Below are positions 1-7,501 of a stretch of 9,534 nucleotides of DNA, one piece after another. The notes under the pieces were generated by a model. It was not told where the DNA came from, ran no database searches, and saw only the letters and a program-made list of their open reading frames with translations. The position numbers and the translations under genes are program-made. The stretch comes from DASZGI01 sp035938995. GTDB lineage: Bacteria; Actinomycetota; Actinomycetes; Streptomycetales; Catenulisporaceae. Numbering within the stretch: position 1 is the stretch's first letter; each line of letters begins with the position of its first letter. The stretch covers positions 1-9,534 of the forward strand of contig NZ_DASZGI010000067.1 of assembly GCF_035938995.1 (NCBI RefSeq), read 5' to 3'.

Positions 1-162
1 GCGGCCTGGGGGCGGCGCCTGGACATCCCGGCGGGTACCGCCGTGCGCTTCGAGCCGGGTCTGGCCCGCGAGGTGGCGCTGGTGCCGATCGCCGGGCGGC
101 GCGTGGTCACCGGGCTGCGCGGCGAGGCCGGGGCCCGGAACGGGGGCAGGCTCGATGGCTGA
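1..162 (+). CDS. ureB: Urease beta subunit, C-terminal end (partial)
   Basis: Frame 1 is open from the left edge to a TGA at 160-162 and gives 53 residues. The string RLDIPAGTAVRFEPG, followed by a V-A-L-V-P-I-A-G-R-R-V-V-x-G-L-R-G stretch, is the conserved C-terminal beta-strand region of urease beta subunits (UreB, or the beta part of a fused UreAB). UreB is a structural subunit of the cytoplasmic Ni urease that hydrolyses urea to ammonia and carbamate. The 5' part lies outside the window, so a fusion to UreA cannot be judged. The stop overlaps the ureC start by 8 bp (ATGGCTGA), which suggests translational coupling. Identification is by recognised family pattern and by position directly before ureC. 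Confidence 0.93.
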   Translation, partial: AAWGRRLDIPAGTAVRFEPGLAREVALVPIAGRRVVTGLRGEAGARNGGRLDG

Positions 163-1879
163 GATCAGCCGCGAGCGGTACGCCGCGCTCTACGGCCCGA
201 CCGCCGGAGACCGGGTCCGCCTGGCCGACACCGACCTGTTCATCGAGGTCGAAGAGGACCGCTGCGCGGGCGGTGAGGAGGCGGTCTTCGGCGGCGGCAA
301 GGTGATCCGCGAGTCGATGGGCATGGCGCATGCCGTGCGCACCGCGCGCGACGGCGTGCCCGGCACCCCGGACACCGTCATCACCGGTGCGATCGTGCTC
401 GACCACTGGGGCGTGGTGAAGGCCGACGTCGGGATCCGTGACGGGCGGATCGTCGCGCTGGGCAAGGCCGGCAACCCCGACACCATGGACGGGGTGCACC
501 CCGACCTGGTCATCGGTCCGTCCACCGAGGTCATCGCCGGCAACGGGAAGATCCTGACCGCCGGGGGCATCGACGGCCACGTCCATCTGATCTGCCCGCA
601 GTCGGTCCAGGAGGCGCTCGGCTCCGGGGTGACCACCCTGATCGGCGGCGGCACGGGCCCGGCCGAGGGCAGCAAGGCCACCACCGTCACCCCCGGGGCC
701 TGGCATCTGGCCCGCATGTTCGAGGCGTTGGACTCCTGGCCGGTGAATTTCGCGCTGCTCGGCAAGGGCAACTCGACCAACGAGGAGGCCCTGTGGGAGC
801 AGCTGCGGGCGGGGGCGGCCGGATTCAAGATCCATGAGGACTGGGGTGCCACGCCCGCCGTCATCGACGCCTGCCTGCGGGTCGCCGACGCGTCCGGGGC
901 GCAGGTCTCGATCCATACCGACACGCTCAACGAGGCTGGTTTCGTCGAAGACACGGTGGCGGCCGTGGCCGGGCGCACCCTGGAGGCCTACCACGTGGAG
1001 GGCGCGGGCGGCGGGCACGCCCCGGACATCATCACCGTGGCCGGGCTGCCCAATTTCCTGCCCGCCTCGACCAACCCGACCCGCCCGCACACCGTCAACA
1101 CCATCGACGAGCATCTCGACATGTTGATGGTCTGCCACCACCTGAGCCCTTCGATCCCGGAGGATCTCGCCTTCGCCGAATCGCGGATCCGGCCGACCAC
1201 CATCGCTGCGGAGGACATCCTGCACGACCTCGGCGCGATCTCGATGATCGGCTCGGACTCCCAGGCGATGGGCCGCATCGGCGAGGTCGTGCTGCGCACC
1301 TGGCAGACCGCGCACGCGATGAAGCGGCGGCGCGGCGCGCTGCCCGGCGACGGGGCGGCCGACAACCACCGAGCCCGCCGCTACGTGGCCAAGTACACGA
1401 TCGGCCCGGCGGTGACGCACGGCATGGACGCGGAACTCGGCTCGGTCGAGCCGGGCAAGCTGGCCGACCTGGTGCTGTGGGATCCGGCGTTCTTCGGGGT
1501 GCGCCCGGCGCTGGTGCTCAAAGGCGGAGCGATCGCGTGGGCCGCGATGGGCGACGCGAACGCCTCGATCCCGACCCCGCAGCCCGTCCTCCCGCGGCCG
1601 ATGTTCGGCGCCTACGGCAACGCCGCGCCCGCCACCAGCCTGGCGTTCGTCGCCGAGGCGGCGTTGGAGGACGGGCTGGCCGAGCGCCTCGACGTGCGCC
1701 GCCGCCTGGCTCCGCAGCGCGATGTCAGGGGTCTCACGAAGGCGGACCTGCCGCAGAACACCGCGCTGCCGCGCATCGAGGTCGAACCGGACACCTTCAC
1801 CGTGCGCATCGACGGCGAGGTCGTGGAGCCGTCGCCGGCCGAAGCGCTGCCGATGACCCAACGCTACTTCCTGTTCTAA
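155..1879 (+). CDS. ureC: Urease alpha (catalytic) subunit
   Basis: This 574-residue protein matches the usual family length of about 570. It is the catalytic subunit of nickel urease, which hydrolyses urea in the cytoplasm. All active-site residues are present at a constant +8 offset from the Klebsiella aerogenes numbering: H142 and H144 (GHVH), K225, the carbamylated bridging lysine (GFKIHEDWG), H254 (SIHTDT), H280 (AYHVEGAGGGHAPD), C327/H328 of the mobile flap (MVCHHLSPSIPED), and D368 (MIGSDSQAMGR). The C-terminus ends in the typical PMTQRYFLF. The ATG at 155 is chosen because the protein then starts with the family-typical ISRERYAALYGPTAGDRVRLADT, and a G-rich Shine-Dalgarno-like stretch (142-150) lies just upstream. 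It overlaps ureB by 8 bp and is followed by ureF after 9 bp. Nothing suggests loss of activity. Confidence 0.98.
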   Translation: MAEISRERYAALYGPTAGDRVRLADTDLFIEVEEDRCAGGEEAVFGGGKVIRESMGMAHAVRTARDGVPGTPDTVITGAIVLDHWGVVKADVGIRDGRIVALGKAGNPDTMDGVHPDLVIGPSTEVIAGNGKILTAGGIDGHVHLICPQSVQEALGSGVTTLIGGGTGPAEGSKATTVTPGAWHLARMFEALDSWPVNFALLGKGNSTNEEALWEQLRAGAAGFKIHEDWGATPAVIDACLRVADASGAQVSIHTDTLNEAGFVEDTVAAVAGRTLEAYHVEGAGGGHAPDIITVAGLPNFLPASTNPTRPHTVNTIDEHLDMLMVCHHLSPSIPEDLAFAESRIRPTTIAAEDILHDLGAISMIGSDSQAMGRIGEVVLRTWQTAHAMKRRRGALPGDGAADNHRARRYVAKYTIGPAVTHGMDAELGSVEPGKLADLVLWDPAFFGVRPALVLKGGAIAWAAMGDANASIPTPQPVLPRPMFGAYGNAAPATSLAFVAEAALEDGLAERLDVRRRLAPQRDVRGLTKADLPQNTALPRIEVEPDTFTVRIDGEVVEPSPAEALPMTQRYFLF

Positions 1880-1888
1880 GGCGCCGCC

Positions 1889-2593
1889 GTGAGCCTGACC
1901 TCGCTGCTCCTGCTGGCCGACAGCCGGCTGCCCGCGGGCGCGCACGCGCACTCCGGCGGACTGGAGGCCGCCGTCGCCGCCGGACGGGTGAACGACGCCG
2001 CCGACCTGCACGGCTTCCTGCTCGGCCGACTGACCACCGCTGGGCTGACCGGTGCCGCCTTCACCGCGGCTGCGCTGTGGGCGGCCCGCGCTGTGCCCAC
2101 GCACGCTGCCGGATCATCAGACGACAGCCCGTTCGCCGACCTCGACACCGAGTACGAGGCGCGCACCCCGTCGCCCGCGCAGCGCCGCGCCTCGCGTGCG
2201 TTGGGCCGGCAGCTGATCCGTGCGGCGCAGGCGGGCTGGCCACACCCCGCGTTCGGCGCGGCCGCCGCCGTGCACCCGGACGGACCCCACCAGCCGATCG
2301 CCCTCGGCACGGCGGGCGCGGCGGCCGGACTCGACCCCTTCGACGCGGCCGTGGCGGCGGCGCTCGGCTCCGTCTCCGGCCCGGCGAGCGCCGCGACCCG
2401 GCTGCTGGGCATCGACCCCGACGCGGTCACCGCGGTGCTCGCCGCGCTCGAGCCGCTCGTGCAGGACACGGCCGCCGCCGCGGTGGCGGCGGCGCGGGGC
2501 CCGGCCGCCGAACTTCCCTCGTTCAGCGCGCCGCGCCTGGACATCTCCGCACAACACCACAGCACCTGGGAGGTGCGTCTCTTTGCATCGTGA
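1889..2593 (+). CDS. ureF: Urease accessory protein UreF
   Basis: UreF joins UreD and UreG in the pre-activation complex on apo-urease. It acts as the GTPase-gating chaperone needed for lysine carbamylation and nickel insertion. The protein is 234 residues. The N-terminus LLLLADSRLPAGAHAHSGGLE is the actinobacterial form of the UreF signature (leucine-rich helix, then LAD-S-x-LP-x-G-x-x-x-H-S-x-GLE). The C-terminus has the expected P-R-L-D-I-S-A-x-x-H pattern and ends EVRLFAS. The middle is alanine-rich and helical, as is usual. The start is a GTG, 9 bp after the ureC stop. The 3' end overlaps the proposed ureG start by 11 bp, so ureC-F-G look translationally coupled. UreF is a divergent family, but synteny and both termini make the call firm. 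Confidence 0.93.
   Translation: MSLTSLLLLADSRLPAGAHAHSGGLEAAVAAGRVNDAADLHGFLLGRLTTAGLTGAAFTAAALWAARAVPTHAAGSSDDSPFADLDTEYEARTPSPAQRRASRALGRQLIRAAQAGWPHPAFGAAAAVHPDGPHQPIALGTAGAAAGLDPFDAAVAAALGSVSGPASAATRLLGIDPDAVTAVLAALEPLVQDTAAAAVAAARGPAAELPSFSAPRLDISAQHHSTWEVRLFAS
2568..2573 (+). promoter_or_regulatory. Shine-Dalgarno GGGAGG deciding the ureG start
   Basis: GGGAGG lies inside the 3' end of ureF, with a 9-nt spacer before the TTG at 2583. It is the only strong ribosome-binding site near any possible in-frame ureG start. The alternative GTG at 2658 has no comparable purine stretch just upstream. This supports initiation at the TTG. Confidence 0.6.
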
Positions 2594-3311
2594 TCATGCT
2601 CTCGAGCCCGGCGCCGCCGGAGTCGGCCTGCGCACGCCCCCGAGCCCGGCCCTCGGCGTGCGGCCCGCGCAGCCCGGCGCACCGCTGCGCGTCGGGATCG
2701 GCGGTCCGGTCGGCTCCGGCAAGACCGCGCTCGTCGCCGCACTGTGCCGCGCCCTGCGCGCGCAGTACTCCCTGGCCGTGGTCACCAACGATATCTACAC
2801 CCGCGAGGACGCCGAGATCCTGCTGCGCCAGGGCGTGCTCGAACCCGAGCGGATCGCCGCCGTGGAGACCGGCTGTTGCCCGCACACCGCGATCCGCGAC
2901 GACATCTCGGCCAACCTCGACGCCGTCGAGGCCCTCGAAGCCCGTTTCGCGCCGCTCGACCTGGTCCTCATCGAAAGCGGCGGGGACAACCTGACCGCCA
3001 CCTTCAGCAAGGGCCTGATCGACCGGCAGATCTTCGTCATCGACGTGGCCGGCGGCGACAAGGTGCCGCGCAAGGGCGGGCCCGGGATCACCTCCTCGGA
3101 CCTGCTGGTGATCAACAAGACCGACCTGGCCGCGCTGGTGCACGCCGACCTGGAGGTGATGCGCCGGGACGCGGCGGTCAAGCGCGGCGAGCGCCCGACC
3201 GCGTTCATCTCGCTGACCGAGCACCCCGACGCCCCGACGGTGGCTGACTGGATCAAGGATCTGATCGCGCAGCGCCGTGCCGCCGCGCACACCGCACCGA
3301 GCCCCGCGTGA
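2583..3311 (+). CDS. ureG: Urease accessory GTPase UreG (TTG start)
   Basis: UreG is the SIMIBI-class GTPase that drives nickel delivery to urease together with UreF and UreD. From the TTG at 2583 the protein is 242 residues. Visible motifs are the P-loop GPVGSGKT (41-48), the metal-binding C-P-H motif (99-101, in VETGCCPHTAIRDD), the ESGGDNLTATFS segment (131-142), DVAGGDK (154-160) and the guanine-specificity NKTD (178-181). The TTG start gives MHRDHALEPG, like the MHLDH-type N-termini I recall from actinobacterial UreG, and has a well-placed GGGAGG. A GTG at 2658 would give a shorter 217-residue protein that still includes the P-loop. The first 30 residues are less conserved. The reading frame also stays open far upstream inside ureF, but that part is out-of-frame ureF sequence. 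The Cys-Cys before PH is slightly unusual, as most relatives I recall have Gly-Cys or Ala-Cys. Confidence 0.96.
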   Translation: MHRDHALEPGAAGVGLRTPPSPALGVRPAQPGAPLRVGIGGPVGSGKTALVAALCRALRAQYSLAVVTNDIYTREDAEILLRQGVLEPERIAAVETGCCPHTAIRDDISANLDAVEALEARFAPLDLVLIESGGDNLTATFSKGLIDRQIFVIDVAGGDKVPRKGGPGITSSDLLVINKTDLAALVHADLEVMRRDAAVKRGERPTAFISLTEHPDAPTVADWIKDLIAQRRAAAHTAPSPA

Positions 3312-3318
3312 GCCCGAT

Positions 3319-4119
3319 GTGAGGGCGAGCGCCCACATCGCCGCCGAGGTGCGCCCCGGCGGCCGCACTCGCCTGACCGCATTGGCCGGCCAGGCCCCGC
3401 TGCTGCTGCGCCAGACCGACACGCAGCAGGATCCTCCCGCCGGACCGGGCGCGGCCCGCGAGACAGGTGCCGCGCTAGTCCACCTCGTCGGCGGAGCGGC
3501 CGGCCCGCTCGGCGGCGACGAACTGAACTACACCGTGGACCTCGGCCCCGGCGCGCACGTGCTCGTGCTCAGCGTGGCCGCGTCGATCGCGCTGCCCGGC
3601 CCGCTCGGGAGCGAATCAACCCTCGACATCACGGTGCGCGTCGCGGACGGCGCCCGCCTGTCCTGGAGCCCCCAGCCGATGATCGTCGCCCGCGGTGCCC
3701 ACCACCGCACCACCTCATATGTCGATCTGGTCGGGGACGCGCGCCTGGTGTGGCGCGAGGAGGTGCTGCTCGGCCGCCACGGCGAACCGCCCGGCTCGGT
3801 CGCGACCCGGCTGCGCGTGCGCCGCGACGGCCGGGCGCTGCTGGACCACACCCTCGCCGCCGGTCCGCGCTACCCCGGCTCCCTCGGCGCCGCGGTCACC
3901 GCAGCCGACACCGCGATCGGCACGATCGTGATCGTCGACCCCGATTGGGCCCATGTCCCGCCCGCGGACCGGCTGCCCCTTCCCACCCGCGACGACGCGG
4001 GCGGAGCCGTCACGGTGCTGCCCCTGCCGGGCCCGGCCGTCGTCGTCAGCGCCTTGGCACCCGACGGCCTGACCCTGCGCAGGTTGCTGGAGCCGGTCTC
4101 GCGTGTGTCGAACATGTAG
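3319..4119 (+). CDS. ureD: Urease accessory protein UreD (UreH)
   Basis: UreD is the scaffold that binds apo-urease and recruits UreF-UreG. It provides the tunnel through which nickel is thought to reach the active site. The protein is 266 residues from the GTG at 3319. Family features are TRLTALAGQAPLLLRQT near the N-terminus, the block VHLVGGAAGPLGGDELNYTV, the WSPQPMIVARGA segment (equivalent to the W-x-P-Q-x-x-I region), and a W-R-E-E-V-L-L-G-R stretch. The GTG is preferred because it gives a compact N-terminus (VRASAHIAAEV) and a 7-bp gap after ureG. An in-frame ATG at 3277 would overlap ureG by 35 bp and add a proline/arginine-rich tail unlike the family. No strong Shine-Dalgarno is visible at either start, so coupling to ureG is likely. 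It is the last recognisable urease gene here. Confidence 0.92.
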   Translation: MRASAHIAAEVRPGGRTRLTALAGQAPLLLRQTDTQQDPPAGPGAARETGAALVHLVGGAAGPLGGDELNYTVDLGPGAHVLVLSVAASIALPGPLGSESTLDITVRVADGARLSWSPQPMIVARGAHHRTTSYVDLVGDARLVWREEVLLGRHGEPPGSVATRLRVRRDGRALLDHTLAAGPRYPGSLGAAVTAADTAIGTIVIVDPDWAHVPPADRLPLPTRDDAGGAVTVLPLPGPAVVVSALAPDGLTLRRLLEPVSRVSNM

Positions 4120-4452
4120 TGAGTGATTCAGGTTCATGATTCGCAGCATACGAACACCCCACACCGGACAGGTCCAGAACGCGCAGCCACCCCGACTGGC
4201 ACCGGCACGCCGCGCCCGCACTGGTTGGCCCGTCAGAGAAACGAGCTCTGTCGAATTCTCGCGGCGGCCGAGGCCACGGCTCCGTCGATCGGTGGGCGTC
4301 GTGCTCTCGTTCAAGCCATGCCTGGGCCGACGGGGACGACCTACCTAAGCCGACCGCGGCCGGGCTGCGGCGATCGCAAGTGCCCCCGGCCCGTGGCAGA
4401 AAGCGTCGCTGGGGCGGCGCGCAACGCTGGGTGGAGCAGGTCCGCCGAATGT

Positions 4453-4467
4453 TGTCCCGCGGGGACA
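4453..4467. repeat. Perfect palindrome TGTCCC-GCG-GGGACA
   Basis: Two 6-bp arms, TGTCCC and GGGACA, flank a 3-nt centre. It lies about 80 bp upstream of a promoter-like element and about 115 bp upstream of the decayed regulator gene. It has the size and symmetry of an operator for a dimeric repressor. It could also be a chance GC-rich hairpin, and I do not recognise it as a known regulator site. Confidence 0.35.
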
Positions 4468-4546
4468 GTGCACCGTGGCGTCCGCGACGAGCGGGCTGCG
4501 ATGGCGTGGCGTCGCAGGCGCGGGCGCGTACCTCATGCAGCGTGGC

Positions 4547-4576
4547 GTGACGCGCTGGGCGCGGCGATGCTAAGAC
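4547..4576 (+). promoter_or_regulatory. Possible promoter for the decayed regulator gene
   Basis: GTGACG (4547-4552, close to TTGACG) is separated by 18 bp from TAAGAC (4571-4576, a -10-like hexamer). The GTG at 4584 follows the -10 by only 7 nt, so a transcript would be leaderless or nearly so, which is common in actinomycetes. The -10 lacks the usual final T. The assignment rests on spacing and on the match to where the gene remnant begins. Confidence 0.3.
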
Positions 4577-4583
4577 TGACGAC

Positions 4584-4888
4584 GTGAATCAGCAGGCAGC
4601 CGGGCCGGGGACCGACGGCGCACCAGGTGCGGCCGCACCGCGGGGGCCGCAGGTTGAAGATCCCGTGATCCGCACCGAACTGGCCGAGCTGGCCGTGTAG
4701 GCCGAGGCGCAACGGTCGCGGTTGACCGACGAGGTGTGCGCCGGAGCGTCGAGCGGATCGCGTTCTACCGCGACGAACACCTCGTCCCGGCCGAGGAACT
4801 GCGTCGCTCCGTCGAACACAATCTGTTGTTCCTGATCACCGCGCTCGACCGGCCAAACGCCCCGCTCGACCTGACCGCGCCAGAGAGG
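4584..4888 (+). pseudogene. Decayed N-terminal fragment of a PucR-type regulator
   Basis: Conceptual translation from GTG 4584 gives a low-complexity Ala/Gly/Pro start and then DPVIRTELAELAV, an amber TAG (4698-4700), and AEAQRSRLTDEVCA. It then continues in another frame (from about 4742) as SVERIAFYRDEHLVPAEEL, RRSVEHNLLFLITAL and LDLTAPER. This order resembles, from memory, the N-terminal region of PucR/CdaR-like helix-turn-helix regulators: a conserved V-P-x-E-x-L-R-R-S helix, then a D-L-x-A-P-x-x-T-G-R-R motif. Similarity stops at about 4888, where T-G-R-R would be expected, and the rest of the protein, including the C-terminal HTH, is absent. One nonsense codon, a net -1 frameshift and 3' truncation mean it cannot make a working regulator. 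The nonsense codon and frameshift could be sequencing errors, but the truncation could not. Assignment to PucR is moderate. Confidence 0.5.
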
Positions 4889-4921
4889 TCTGTAAAGCCA
4901 TACAGTCCTATTTCCGCACGA

Positions 4922-4953
4922 GGCCGGCCGGCGGGAGGGCCCGCCGACCGGCC
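4922..4953 (-). terminator. GC-rich hairpin downstream of the GH64 glucanase gene
   Basis: GGCCGG (4922-4927) pairs with CCGGCC (4948-4953), and CGGCGGG (4929-4935) pairs with CCCGCCG (4940-4946). This makes a 13-bp stem with one C-A mismatch and a 4-nt loop. It begins about 33 bp after the stop codon of the minus-strand glucanase gene. No T-run follows on either strand, as is frequent for terminators in high-GC actinomycetes. It could serve both strands. Confidence 0.55.
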
Positions 4954-4986
4954 GCGATTGAACTCAGGGTGTTGCCCGTCCGGGCG

Positions 4987-7461
<2,475 letters not shown>

Positions 7462-7484
7462 TGTACTGTCATCTCATCTCTCGA

Positions 7485-7499
7485 CGATCCGGTGGATCG
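7485..7499. repeat. Palindrome CGATCC-GGT-GGATCG between the two CBM6 genes
   Basis: Two perfect 6-bp arms with a 3-nt centre lie directly after the stop codon of the beta-helix gene, inside the 40-bp gap before the GH64 gene. It could be an operator or a weak hairpin modulating readthrough between the two genes. No known regulator consensus was recognised. Confidence 0.3.
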
Positions 7500-7501
7500 G
7501 T

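Larger units (their letters stand above)
4120..4583. other. Gene-free stretch after the urease operon
   Basis: No coding region can be supported here. Short open frames exist on both strands, but none shows a conserved motif, a convincing ribosome-binding site or a believable protein composition. Third-position G/C bias is weaker than in the flanking genes. I could not find a strong terminator directly after ureD. There is a short direct repeat TGATTC (4124-4129 and 4137-4142), a perfect 15-bp palindrome (4453-4467), and a 6-bp stem with a 10-nt loop (CTGCGA 4496-4501, TCGCAG 4512-4517). The region may be decayed coding sequence, like the remnant that follows it. Confidence 0.6.

Noticed and set aside
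107..2104. Very long open frame on the minus strand, antisense to ureC and part of ureF
   Set aside because: Its Arg/Gly/His-rich translation and lack of any domain are typical of a shadow frame opposite a high-GC gene. UreC on the plus strand is unambiguous.
1477..2994. Long plus-strand open frame across ureC, ureF and ureG in another phase
   Set aside because: It is Ala/Arg/Pro-rich with no family motif and overlaps three certain genes.
4250..4280. Closely spaced restriction-type sites (GAGCTC, GAATTC), suggesting vector sequence
   Set aside because: Two hexamers in GC-rich flanking DNA can occur by chance, and no other vector sequence is visible.
4123..4587. Plus-strand open frame of about 154 codons after ureD
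   Set aside because: No recognisable motif, no clear ribosome-binding site and atypical composition. It is treated as non-coding or decayed sequence.
4889..4915. AT-richer stretch with CTGTA-TACAG as a possible attachment site or IS end
   Set aside because: Arms are only 5 bp, with no matching copy elsewhere in the window and no transposase or integrase gene nearby.
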